Part shown: piece after piece, positions 17,008-25,497 of the stretch
Layout: every line of letters begins with the position of its first letter
How positions within the stretch are numbered: position 1 is the stretch's first letter
Assembly (NCBI GenBank): GCA_900769445.1
Contig: CAAGGR010000129.1
Location: forward strand, 1 to 64,000
Origin: an uncultured Alistipes sp.
Lineage (GTDB): Bacteria > Bacteroidota > Bacteroidia > Bacteroidales > Rikenellaceae
Length of the DNA stretch: 64,000 nucleotides
Direction of reading: 5' to 3'
Translations under genes and position numbers: made by a program
The notes under the pieces: generated by a model
The model's input: only the letters and a program-made list of their open reading frames with translations
Databases searched by the model: none
Told to the model about the DNA's origin: nothing

Positions 17008-17514
17008 CTATTTCAATGTCTCGATAATACGCGCTGTGAAGTTTACCTTCTCAGAGTAGTACAATATTGTTGGATTTGCAGCAATGTCGATAACAAGATC
17101 GTAGCCATACTGCTTTGAGAAGTTCTCAATAGCGGTAAAGACCTTGTTCTGAATTGGCTGGATAAGCTCCATGCGGCGCTTCATAAGTTCGCCCTCTGTA
17201 CCAAATAGCGACTCCTGATACTCAGTAGCCTTAGTCTCAAGATCTAAAATCTGCTGCTCCACCTGCTGACGTGATGTAGCCGAGAGCGATGCGCGCTGCT
17301 GCATATAGGCATTGTAGAGACGCTCCACCTCCTGGAACTTAGCATCCACAGCCTCCTGATAGCTCTTCGAAAGGCTCTCAATCTGCTCCAAGGCGCTGTT
17401 ATACTCCGCCAACGACTTGAAGACCTTCTCACTATCTACAACCATATAGTTCTGCGCTGATGCAACACCTGTGGTAAAGAGCAGCGCAACGACTGCTAAA
17501 ATCACTCTTCTCAT
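17008..17514 (-). CDS. OmpH/Skp-like periplasmic chaperone (first copy)
   Basis: 168 aa with a signal peptide (...GVASAQ). MVVDSEKVF start, coiled-coil arm (~35-115), ending in VDIAANPTILYYSEKVNFTARIIETLK. It diverges from the second copy in the arm region, so heterotrimers or separate clients are possible (inference). It lies 65 bp after bamA. Confidence 0.87.
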   Translation of the reverse strand: MRRVILAVVALLFTTGVASAQNYMVVDSEKVFKSLAEYNSALEQIESLSKSYQEAVDAKFQEVERLYNAYMQQRASLSATSRQQVEQQILDLETKATEYQESLFGTEGELMKRRMELIQPIQNKVFTAIENFSKQYGYDLVIDIAANPTILYYSEKVNFTARIIETLK

Positions 17515-17579
17515 AATGTAAATATTTATTTGTTCTATAAATATAACTACGTAATACTCAAATTTATTGCCAAACTACG

Positions 17580-20150
17580 TTAGAATTGCTGTCCGAGTAC
17601 GAAGTGGAACTGCGAGCCACTACGCTCCGTAGCACCGAATGGCACATCGAAGCCATAACCCCAGTCGACACCAATAATACCCACAATAGGGAGGAACATA
17701 CGGACACCCACACCTGCCGAACGCTTAATCTTAAATGGCGAGAACTCACTCCATGAGTTAAATCCACTACCACCCTCCACAAAGCCGTGGACATAGATCG
17801 AAGAGCTTGGCTTAAGGATAACTGGGTATCGAAGCTCCATTGTGTACTTATTGTAAGCCACTGAGTAGTAATCCGATGGATCAAGAGCGCCATCATCATA
17901 ACCACGCAACGCAATGATATCAACACCATACATATTGTAACCCGTCATACCATCACCACCAATCTCGAAACGCTCGAATGGAGATACCTTATACTGGTTG
18001 TAGTTACCCAAGTAACCCATCTCTGCGCCAAGCATAAGAATCAACTTCTGGTCGTTAGAGATAGGATAGTACCAGCGACCCTTCAACAGCCACTTGTGGA
18101 ACTCTATCCAGCGATACATCTCCTGCTTAGCCTCCTGCGTGTTCTCCTTGCTGAGTGCCGCATAATCCTTGCCATCCCACAACGAGAATGGAGGTGTAGC
18201 CTGCACCGATAGCGTAAACTCTGATCCCGAACGCGAGAAGAATGGAGAGTCGGTAGATGAGCGCTGGAAGACAAGCTTCAACGACAGCGTATTCGCCTTA
18301 CCGTTATTTAGGATAAATGAGTTCCAACCCTGCAAGTCGTAGCGCTGATAACCAAACTCGCCATAGAATGTAAAGTATGGATCAGGCCACTGCATACGCT
18401 TACCAAAGCCCGCGAAGAGACCCATAGAGCGGTAGTACATCGTCGCTGTCTGCCATACGTAGTAGGCATTATTCTGCTCAGAGAGATATCCCGACAATGT
18501 AAATGAGTTTGGTCGACGACCACCAAGCCAAGGATCGGTAAAACTCATCGACAACGCCTTATAGTATGTACCGTTTGTCTGGCCAGAAATCGAGAGTTTC
18601 TGATTCTGTCCCGATGGGTAGGGCTGCCATGCGCCCTTCTTAAACATATTCTTAACCGAAAGGTTGTTGAGCGTAACACCAATGCTACCCACAAAGGTAC
18701 CAGCACCCCAACCACCAGCAATGTTAAACTGGTCAGAAGCCTTCTCCTGCAATGGCCAGTTGATATTCACCAACTCATCCGATACAGGCTGCATATCTGG
18801 GAAGACATACTGCTCGTCGAAGTGTCCCATACCAGCAAGAGTACGCATAGTCTGCATGATAAGAGCGCGGTTATACAACTCACCTGGGCGCACATACAAC
18901 TCACGACGTATAGCCTCGTCATCGACACGCATATTACCCGAGATACCAACCTCATTAATTGTATAAGGCTTACCCTCGTAGATACGAATCTCGAGATCCA
19001 ACGAATCTGGGCCTACGATAATCTCGGCAGGCTCAATCTGCGAGGCAAGATAACCATTATTCTGGTACATTGACGAGATGGACATCTCCTCAGGATTCTG
19101 CTCCTTACCTATACCGAGGCGCTTATGCATCGACTTCTTGTCATAGGCATCTCCTGGGTGGACTCCAAACATCGACTGCAACTGCTCGGTTGTATATACC
19201 GAGTTACCCACCCAATTCACATTGCGGATATGGTACTTGTTACCCTCCGAGAGCTTGATATCAATGCCAAGCGTCTCATCATCGATGTAGTATATCGAGT
19301 CGCTGAGGATAGTTGCGTTACGATAACCCTGCGAGTTATAGAAATCGAGAAGATACTCCTTATCGAGCTCATACTCCTCCTCCAAAAGTTTTCTATTGTG
19401 GAAGAAGTTGATACTCTTCTGGTGTGTCTTCTTAAAGGTGCGACGTAGACGCTTGTCCTCAAACTTCTCATTACCCTCGAAGTTGATAACACCAACCTTA
19501 ACCTTTGGACCCTTATCCACATCGAAAGTAACATTTACACACTGCTCATATAGAGTATCGTTGGCAATGCGAACATCCACCTCGCACGTTCTGAAGCCCT
19601 TCTCGGCAAAATGCTCTTTGATTAGCTTTATATTCTTGTCGATGACATAATCCGAAAGTTCAGTGTTACGACGCAACTTTAGAACCTCCTCCTGCAAATC
19701 CTTCGCCTTGGACTTAGATACACCCTCGATATTCCAAGTAAGGATGCGGGCGCGCTCCTTAAGGAAGACCTCCAAATCCAACGAGTCGCCCTCGATGGTA
19801 GCGCCAATCTGGACATTCGAGAAGTAACGTGGCGCCCATAGACGCTGCATAGCATTCGAGATAAACTTACTTGGAAGATATATCGAATCGCCCTCAACCA
19901 AACCTGCCGACGACTTCAATATACTATGATTTAGATACTTAACACCGTGAAGATTGATATTACGGATATAGTATAGCTTTCCATCGCTCTCCTCGAGAAT
20001 TGGGGCGTTACGATCGAAATCTACCGTGTCACTAATCTCATTATTAGCCACATCGCCTACAGCATAACCCCTTGAGGTCTGCTGTGCCGAGAGATTAGCA
20101 GCACCAAATGTGAATACTAAAACTAATATTATCAGTATTTTACTCTTCAT
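17580..20150 (-). CDS. bamA: Outer-membrane assembly factor BamA
   Basis: 856 aa. A signal peptide (...ANLSAQ) is followed by about 55-440 of POTRA repeats (e.g. GVKYLNHSIL, GVINFEGNEKFEDKRL, NVNWVGNSVYTTEQL, EVGISGNMRVDDEAIRREL) and a C-terminal barrel (~470-856) with FEIGGDGMTGYNMYG, IALRGY and a terminal HFVLGQQF beta-signal. It inserts beta-barrel proteins in the outer membrane. The start overlaps the end of uppS by 11 bp, indicating translational coupling. Confidence 0.95.
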   Translation of the reverse strand: MKSKILIILVLVFTFGAANLSAQQTSRGYAVGDVANNEISDTVDFDRNAPILEESDGKLYYIRNINLHGVKYLNHSILKSSAGLVEGDSIYLPSKFISNAMQRLWAPRYFSNVQIGATIEGDSLDLEVFLKERARILTWNIEGVSKSKAKDLQEEVLKLRRNTELSDYVIDKNIKLIKEHFAEKGFRTCEVDVRIANDTLYEQCVNVTFDVDKGPKVKVGVINFEGNEKFEDKRLRRTFKKTHQKSINFFHNRKLLEEEYELDKEYLLDFYNSQGYRNATILSDSIYYIDDETLGIDIKLSEGNKYHIRNVNWVGNSVYTTEQLQSMFGVHPGDAYDKKSMHKRLGIGKEQNPEEMSISSMYQNNGYLASQIEPAEIIVGPDSLDLEIRIYEGKPYTINEVGISGNMRVDDEAIRRELYVRPGELYNRALIMQTMRTLAGMGHFDEQYVFPDMQPVSDELVNINWPLQEKASDQFNIAGGWGAGTFVGSIGVTLNNLSVKNMFKKGAWQPYPSGQNQKLSISGQTNGTYYKALSMSFTDPWLGGRRPNSFTLSGYLSEQNNAYYVWQTATMYYRSMGLFAGFGKRMQWPDPYFTFYGEFGYQRYDLQGWNSFILNNGKANTLSLKLVFQRSSTDSPFFSRSGSEFTLSVQATPPFSLWDGKDYAALSKENTQEAKQEMYRWIEFHKWLLKGRWYYPISNDQKLILMLGAEMGYLGNYNQYKVSPFERFEIGGDGMTGYNMYGVDIIALRGYDDGALDPSDYYSVAYNKYTMELRYPVILKPSSSIYVHGFVEGGSGFNSWSEFSPFKIKRSAGVGVRMFLPIVGIIGVDWGYGFDVPFGATERSGSQFHFVLGQQF

Positions 20151-20874
20151 CTTTAACTTGTTCTGTAACTAAACCATACCTACGCTCACGATGTGCAAAC
20201 ACCTCAACAGCTCTATCAAACTCCTCCTCGTTAAAGTCTGGCCATAGTACCTCAGGGAAGTAGAACTCCGCGTATGACGCCTGCCATAACAAGAAGTTAC
20301 TCAACCTGCACTCGCCGCTGGTGCGAATAATCAAATCGGGATCTGGCGTACCCACAGTCATCAAAGCGTTTGAGAAGGCCTCCTCGTTTATATCCTCCGC
20401 TTTAAGTTCACCCTTAGCCACGCGCTCAGCCAAACTCTGCGCTGCAAGCACCATCTCGCGACGCGATGAGTAGTTGAAAGCCAACAGCAAGGTTAGCTTA
20501 TCAGCCGAAGCCGTAACACTCTCAATGCGCTCAATCATCTTAAGCACCTCTGCTGAGAAGCGTGAACGCTCACCCAAAATCTTCACTCTAACACCCTGCT
20601 GCGCCAACTCCTCGCCCTCCTTCATCACAGTACGACAGAACAGCTCCATGATGGCATCGACCTCCTCCTGAGGACGCCCCCAATTCTCCGTAGAGAAGGC
20701 GTAGAGTGTAAGATACTCTACACCATTGCGCACAGCAGCACGGACAACACCACGCACTGACTCAACACCCATAAGATGTCCCTCGTAACGCTCCTTGCCT
20801 CGTTGCTTTGCCCAACGACCATTGCCATCCATAATGATGGCTACATGCTTAGGTATGACTCTTTTTTCGCTCAT
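20140..20874 (-). CDS. uppS: Undecaprenyl diphosphate synthase (cis-prenyltransferase)
   Basis: 244 aa from MSEKRVIPKHVAIIMDGNGRWAKQRG; the upstream in-frame ATG at 20922 gives an atypical extension and is rejected. Catalytic Asp in MDGNGRW, RRE..L...L and RTSGECRLSNFLLWQ..YAE motifs are present. It makes C55-PP, the lipid carrier for peptidoglycan and O-antigen, so it fits the envelope operon it leads. A TAATTTTG box lies at 20934-20927. Confidence 0.95.
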   Translation of the reverse strand: MSEKRVIPKHVAIIMDGNGRWAKQRGKERYEGHLMGVESVRGVVRAAVRNGVEYLTLYAFSTENWGRPQEEVDAIMELFCRTVMKEGEELAQQGVRVKILGERSRFSAEVLKMIERIESVTASADKLTLLLAFNYSSRREMVLAAQSLAERVAKGELKAEDINEEAFSNALMTVGTPDPDLIIRTSGECRLSNFLLWQASYAEFYFPEVLWPDFNEEEFDRAVEVFAHRERRYGLVTEQVKDEE

Positions 20875-21015
20875 AATATCCGACAAATGTACGCAATAAA
20901 ATCCACAATTCACAATCTGCAACCCACAAAATTACGCACCCGCGCACGAGAGAAATCACATCTCTCTAAACATCAACAGGTTACATCAATACACATCTTT
21001 TTAATTTGACCCGTT

Positions 21016-21885
21016 CTAACGAGGATCTACGCCCCACATCATCTTATTTCGTAACGTATCGTAGAAGGTATTATTGTGCGAGGTAGCCAAAACAAGTTGC
21101 TCCTCGGCAAGACGTATTCTAATCTTCGCACCATCCTTAAGCCTAAAGGTACGGTTATCCAACGAGATAAAGGCATCCGAGCCTCGCGACATCAATTGCA
21201 ACTCTATCTTCACGCTATCTGGCACTACCACGGGACGCATAGTAAGGTTGTGGGGGGCCAATGGCGAAAGCACAAAGCATTGACACATAGGGTCTACAAT
21301 CGGGCCACCAACACTCAACGAGTAGGCTGTAGAGCCTGTTGGCGTAGATACCACAAGGCCGTCGCCATGGTAGGTCGACACCCTATTACCGTTGACCGAC
21401 GTATATAGCGATATCATCGTTGCTCCATGGCGATGAATAGTAGCCTCATTGAGTGCCAAACAACCACCCTCACAGTTGAAATCGCCCTCCACACGAAGCA
21501 TACTTCGTCGCTCGAAAATCACCTTACCCTGCACGATGCGCTCGAAGAGTTCTGCTATGCCATCTCCGTTATCTACAGTGAGATAGCCCAGACGGCCACA
21601 GTTAATACCCACCACCGGAACAGCATAGTGTGGCAGACGCTGCACACCATCCAGAAGGGTACCATCGCCACCATAGGTAACCATAACATCATCTCCCGTT
21701 GCTTGCGCCTCACCTACGAATCGTTTTGCAGAGTCAATAGTGATACCTAACATATCCTCTACAACATCTGCAAACTCCTCATTTATAGTATAATCCAAAC
21801 CAAGACGCGCCATTGTATCGAACATAGTTCTAAGTTGCTCGGCACGATGATTGACCTGCTTGCGTGAAAAAAGTATTACATTCAT
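21016..21885 (-). CDS. nadK: NAD kinase
   Basis: 289 aa from MNVILFSRKQ. The GGDGT motif (VTYGGDGTLLDG), NxGxLGYL, and TPTGSTAYSLSVGGPIV are the family signatures. It phosphorylates NAD to NADP in the cytoplasm. The in-frame ATG at 21924 is rejected because the -7 box TATCTTTG (21929-21922) overlaps it. Confidence 0.93.
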   Translation of the reverse strand: MNVILFSRKQVNHRAEQLRTMFDTMARLGLDYTINEEFADVVEDMLGITIDSAKRFVGEAQATGDDVMVTYGGDGTLLDGVQRLPHYAVPVVGINCGRLGYLTVDNGDGIAELFERIVQGKVIFERRSMLRVEGDFNCEGGCLALNEATIHRHGATMISLYTSVNGNRVSTYHGDGLVVSTPTGSTAYSLSVGGPIVDPMCQCFVLSPLAPHNLTMRPVVVPDSVKIELQLMSRGSDAFISLDNRTFRLKDGAKIRIRLAEEQLVLATSHNNTFYDTLRNKMMWGVDPR

Positions 21886-21908
21886 AGCAACGAAATAAAA
21901 AAAAATCG

Positions 21909-21929
21909 TAACTTTGCTATGCAAAGATA
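21909..21929. promoter_or_regulatory. Divergent -7 elements for nadK and pdxJ
   Basis: Minus strand TATCTTTG (21929-21922) for nadK; plus strand TAACTTTG (21909-21916) for pdxJ, which would leave a ~100-base leader. The two boxes face each other within 21 bp. Confidence 0.45.
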
Positions 21930-22022
21930 ATAATAAGAATTAAGGTTTCAACACTTGAGACCACAAATTATTGTTATCGATTATTGTAAAAGAGCCATCT
22001 TTAGATGGAAAGATAAAAAAAT

Positions 22023-22757
22023 ATGACAAAGTTAAGTGTAAATATCAACAAGATTGCTGTTGTTCGCAACTCGCGTGGCGGAAATATGCCAAACCTTCTT
22101 AAGGCAGCTCTCGATATCGAGCGCTTTGGCGCTGATGGTATTACGGTGCATCCACGTCCCGATGCTCGCCATATCCGCTACTCAGATGTTAGAGAGCTAA
22201 AGGCTCATATTACCACCGAGTTAAATGTCGAGGGCAACCCCATCGAGAGCTTCTGCGAGCTTGTTGAGGAGGTACGCCCAGCACAGGTAACGCTCGTTCC
22301 AGATGCCGAGGATGCTATCACGTCGTCGGCAGGATGGGACACAATCAAGCACCGCGACTACTTGCGCGCTATGGCGGAGCGTTTCCATAAGGCAGGCATC
22401 CGCGTCTCAATCTTTGTAGACCCTGTAGTTGAGATGGTTACAGCAGCTAAGGAGTGTGGCGCCGACCGCGTAGAGCTATACACCGAGGCATATGCTGCAG
22501 GCTATGCTGAGGATAGAGAGAAGGCCATTGCACCATATGTTGCTGCTGCTGAGGAGGCTCGTCGTGTAGGCCTTGGTCTTAATGCTGGCCACGACCTCAA
22601 CACCGAAAACTTGCAATATTTCATCGAGCGCATCCCTTGGGTTGACGAGGTCTCTATCGGCCATGCCCTTATCAGCGACGCCCTCTATTGGGGTTTGGAG
22701 AATACCGTAGGCATCTACCAGCGCTGCATTAGTCGAGCGCATAACAAGGAGGAGTAG
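22023..22757 (+). CDS. pdxJ: Pyridoxine 5'-phosphate synthase
   Basis: 244 aa, usual length. KLSVNINKIAVVRNSRGG, DGITVHPRPDARHI, and a C-terminal GHALISDALYWGLENTV are typical PdxJ sequences. It condenses 1-deoxyxylulose-5-phosphate with 3-amino-2-oxopropyl phosphate to make pyridoxine phosphate. Its TAG is followed with no gap by the ATG of the next gene, so the pair is coupled. Confidence 0.95.
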   Translation: MTKLSVNINKIAVVRNSRGGNMPNLLKAALDIERFGADGITVHPRPDARHIRYSDVRELKAHITTELNVEGNPIESFCELVEEVRPAQVTLVPDAEDAITSSAGWDTIKHRDYLRAMAERFHKAGIRVSIFVDPVVEMVTAAKECGADRVELYTEAYAAGYAEDREKAIAPYVAAAEEARRVGLGLNAGHDLNTENLQYFIERIPWVDEVSIGHALISDALYWGLENTVGIYQRCISRAHNKEE

Positions 22758-24146
22758 ATGCCACTAAAACACCCTATATTTAAGCATATAACACGTGTTG
22801 TCGACCGTATGGGCGTTGAAGCCTATGTTGTCGGTGGCTACGTGCGTGATTACTATCTCTACCGCCCCTCATCGGATATCGACGTTGTAGTCGTGGGTAG
22901 CGGTGTTGCTGTTGCCGAGGAGTTAGGCAAGGAGTTAGGCGCCAAGGTTACGATATTCAAGACCTACGGTACCGCTATGCTCCGATGGAGAGATACGGAG
23001 GTTGAGTTTGTAGGCGCGCGCAAAGAGAGCTACTCCCCAGAGTCGCGCAACCCTCATGTAGAGCCTGGCACATTAGAGGATGACCAGCGCCGTAGAGACT
23101 TCACTATCAATGCTATGGCATGGTCGCTGAATGGCGACACTTTTGGCGAGTTGGTAGACCCATTTGGTGGCATGGATGACCTGGAGGATTGCATCATCCG
23201 CACCCCCTGCGAGCCAGATAGAACATTCTCCGACGACCCTCTGAGAATGATGCGCGCTGTAAGGTTTGCATCGCAGTTGGGTTTCGATATCGATGATGAG
23301 ACCTTCGATGGCATATGTCGTCAGGCGGAGCGTATTAAGATTATTACGAAGGAGCGTATCAACGTAGAACTCAACAAGATACTCGCCTCACCAGCACCAT
23401 CCATAGGTCTTACACTTATGCACCATTCGGGCTTGTTACAACACATCCTTCCCGAGTTGGAGCGTATGTCGGGTGTGGAGCGCCGTGGCAAGCATGCACA
23501 TAAGGATAACTTCGAGCATACAATGAAGGTGTTGGATAACGTGGCCAAGCAGACCGACGACCTCTGGCTACGCTGGGCAGCACTGCTACATGATATCGGC
23601 AAACCTATAACTAAGGCATACGATCCTAAGCATGGCTGGACATTCCACCAGCACGAAGTTGTGGGATCGAAGATGATACCTCAAATCTTCCGACGTTTGA
23701 AGCTCCCTATGAACGAGCCTATGCGCTTTGTGCAGAAGATGGTATTCCTCCATATGCGTCCTATCGTTCTCTCGGAGGATTTGGTTACCGACTCTGCTGT
23801 GCGACGCCTACTCTTTGAGGCTGGCGACGATATCGAGAAGCTGATGACCCTCTGCGAGGCAGATATAACATCGGGCATAGATGCCAAGGTCAAGCAGTTC
23901 CTCAAAAACTTCCAACTTGTAAGGGCTAAGATGCAGGACTTGGAGGAGCGCGACAGGGTGCGCAACTTCCAGCCTCCTATCACGGGCGATATAATTATGA
24001 AGACCTACAACCTGCCACCATGCTCAGCTATTGGCGAGATTAAGGAGGTTATCAAAAACGCCATCTTGGATGGCATTATACCCAACGAATACGACGCCGC
24101 CTACCAGCTTATGGAGGAGGAGGCAAAAAAGCGAGGACTGGCATAA
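22758..24146 (+). CDS. cca: CCA-adding tRNA nucleotidyltransferase / poly(A) polymerase with HD domain
   Basis: 462 aa. Class II nucleotidyltransferase head: YVVGGYVRDYYLYRPSSDIDVVV with DxD (DID), RRDFTINAMAW, and the DDPLRMMRAVRFA neck motif. HD domain with HDIGKP near residue 280. It most likely repairs or adds the 3' CCA of tRNAs; in species with two such enzymes one is a poly(A) polymerase. The stop codon lies inside the terminator hairpin. Confidence 0.92.
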   Translation: MPLKHPIFKHITRVVDRMGVEAYVVGGYVRDYYLYRPSSDIDVVVVGSGVAVAEELGKELGAKVTIFKTYGTAMLRWRDTEVEFVGARKESYSPESRNPHVEPGTLEDDQRRRDFTINAMAWSLNGDTFGELVDPFGGMDDLEDCIIRTPCEPDRTFSDDPLRMMRAVRFASQLGFDIDDETFDGICRQAERIKIITKERINVELNKILASPAPSIGLTLMHHSGLLQHILPELERMSGVERRGKHAHKDNFEHTMKVLDNVAKQTDDLWLRWAALLHDIGKPITKAYDPKHGWTFHQHEVVGSKMIPQIFRRLKLPMNEPMRFVQKMVFLHMRPIVLSEDLVTDSAVRRLLFEAGDDIEKLMTLCEADITSGIDAKVKQFLKNFQLVRAKMQDLEERDRVRNFQPPITGDIIMKTYNLPPCSAIGEIKEVIKNAILDGIIPNEYDAAYQLMEEEAKKRGLA

Positions 24147-24158
24147 GTCCTCGCTTTT
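24131..24158 (+). terminator. Intrinsic terminator overlapping the cca stop codon
   Basis: GCGAGGACT / AGTCCTCGC (24131-24139, 24146-24154), 6-base loop, then TTTT. The last codons and the TAA lie within the hairpin. Confidence 0.8.
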
Positions 24159-24432
24159 ATAATTAGTAATTAGTAGAGAGTAATTAGTAACTGTTAAAAG
24201 GCGGTGCCTTTTTAGGAAAGGGAATGAACGGGAGAGAAGAGAGAACATAGACAGCAGGGACAATAGGGACAACAGTGAAACTGAGTATCACATTTTGTCC
24301 GCGACCTCGTTGTTGTCTCTTTCGTCTCTGTGGTCTCTGTAGTCATAAAACAATAACACCATCCCACCCAAGCACCACAACCCCAATTTCTTGTCAGAAT
24401 GGCGCAACTAACGTTTATTAGGAGCATAACCC
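24159..24432. repeat. Convergent intergenic repeat mosaic (S3, T2, orphan left arm)
   Basis: No gene. AATTAGTAATTAGTAG repeats and TTAAAAGGC-GGT-GCCTTTTT (24160-24213); GACAGCAGGGACAATAGGGA facing TTGTTGTCTCTTTCGTCTCT (T2, 24231-24346). An extra E left end AATTTCTTGTCAGAA at 24385-24399 without a partner precedes the full element E5. Confidence 0.65.
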
Positions 24433-24570
24433 AATTTCTTGTCAGAAGGGGTCAGATGTGGCCTCGATAAAGAAATTGCCCCAGATGGGACATACTTGAC
24501 GTATTTCCCATTTGGGGCAATGATTGAGAGGTCGAAGATGACCCCTTATCACAAGAAATTCAAGAAATTA
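24433..24570 (-). repeat. Nested palindromic element E5 (type copy)
   Basis: Reference copy of the family. Outer arms AATTTCTTGTCAGAAGGGG (24433 on) and CCCCTTATCACAAGAAATT (to 24560). Middle stem CCTCGAT/ATTGAGAGG. Inner stem ATTGCCCC..GATGGGA / TTCCCAT..GGGGCAAT. Minus-strand tip AUAC-GUCAA-GUAU. The two ends differ consistently (TCAGAAGG left, TGATAAGG right read on minus), so the orientation is fixed. The tail CAAGAAATT is repeated and joins the nagB TAA (24570-24568). Confidence 0.92.
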
Positions 24571-25350
24571 TCGTTCGATGTCTTTGAAATATCGATAAGT
24601 CGCCACTCGCAACTCCTCGGCTGCGGGGTCGTCGCAGACGATGATACCTGCAGGGTGAAGTTGAAGAGCTGAGATTGTCCACTGGTGGTTGTAGCTACCC
24701 TCGATACCATGACGTAGGGCGCGCGCCTTTTTGCGACCTGTGGCAAGGATTAGAACCTTGCGGGCATCCATGATGGTACCCACACCTACAGTGAGTGCCT
24801 GTGTTGGCACTTGCGAGATATCGCCACCGAAGAAACGAGAGTTTACAGCAATGGTATCTGGTGTTAGAGACTTGATGCGTGTGCGCGACTGAAGAGATGA
24901 GAATGGCTCGTTGAAGGCTATATGACCATCCTCGCCAACACCTCCCATAAAGAGGTCAATACCTCCAGCAGCCACGATAGCAGTCTCATATGCATTGCAC
25001 TCAGCCAAGAGGTCTGGGGCGTTACCATTGAGGATATGGGCATTCTCTGGCTTAATGTCGATATGCGAGAAGAAGTTGCTCCACATAAACGAGTAGTAGC
25101 TCTCAGGATGCTCCTTAGGCAAACCGATATACTCATCCATATTGAATGTGATGACATTCTTAAATGATATCTCGCCCGCCTTATGCATTGCTATAAGTTC
25201 GCGGTATGTCTCCAAAGGAGTTGAGCCTGTTGGCAAGCCAAGCACGAATGGGGCATCGGTTATTGCAGCCTTAGCCTTAATTTGCTCAACAATGTAGCGT
25301 GCTGCCCACTGCGCCACCTCTTTTGAGGTGTCCTTGATTATTACTCTCAT
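24568..25350 (-). CDS. nagB: Glucosamine-6-phosphate deaminase
   Basis: 260 aa. GLPTGSTPLETYREL (phosphate loop), NMDEYIGL with the catalytic Asp, GVGEDGHIAFNEP with the catalytic His, and LTVGVGTIMDA are all intact. It converts GlcN6P to fructose-6-P + NH3, feeding amino sugars into glycolysis. Next to the NagB-LmbE fusion gene, 147 bp apart, with hairpin H2 between them. Ends in repeat E5. Confidence 0.95.
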   Translation of the reverse strand: MRVIIKDTSKEVAQWAARYIVEQIKAKAAITDAPFVLGLPTGSTPLETYRELIAMHKAGEISFKNVITFNMDEYIGLPKEHPESYYSFMWSNFFSHIDIKPENAHILNGNAPDLLAECNAYETAIVAAGGIDLFMGGVGEDGHIAFNEPFSSLQSRTRIKSLTPDTIAVNSRFFGGDISQVPTQALTVGVGTIMDARKVLILATGRKKARALRHGIEGSYNHQWTISALQLHPAGIIVCDDPAAEELRVATYRYFKDIER

Positions 25351-25379
25351 ATTATTTATTTTTAATTAACTTTTTAGAA

Positions 25380-25493
25380 GTTGTATAAAACGAGCTAATT
25401 TTAGGCGTGCGCTGCTCATAAAAGCGGAGTTTACTAATGGTAAATGAGCATTTTAGGAGCAAGCACAACGACAAAGTAGCCGTTTTAGGCAAC
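25380..25493 (-). repeat. Hairpin element H2
   Basis: Arms GTTGTATAAAACGAGCTA / TAGCCGTTTTAGGCAAC (imperfect). The middle shares GCGGAGTTTACT and TAAATGAGCATTTT with H1. Minus-strand tip UUUAC-CAUUA-GUAAA. It begins 4 bases after the stop of the fusion gene, the same placement as the E elements. Confidence 0.75.
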
Positions 25494-25497
25494 TTCG

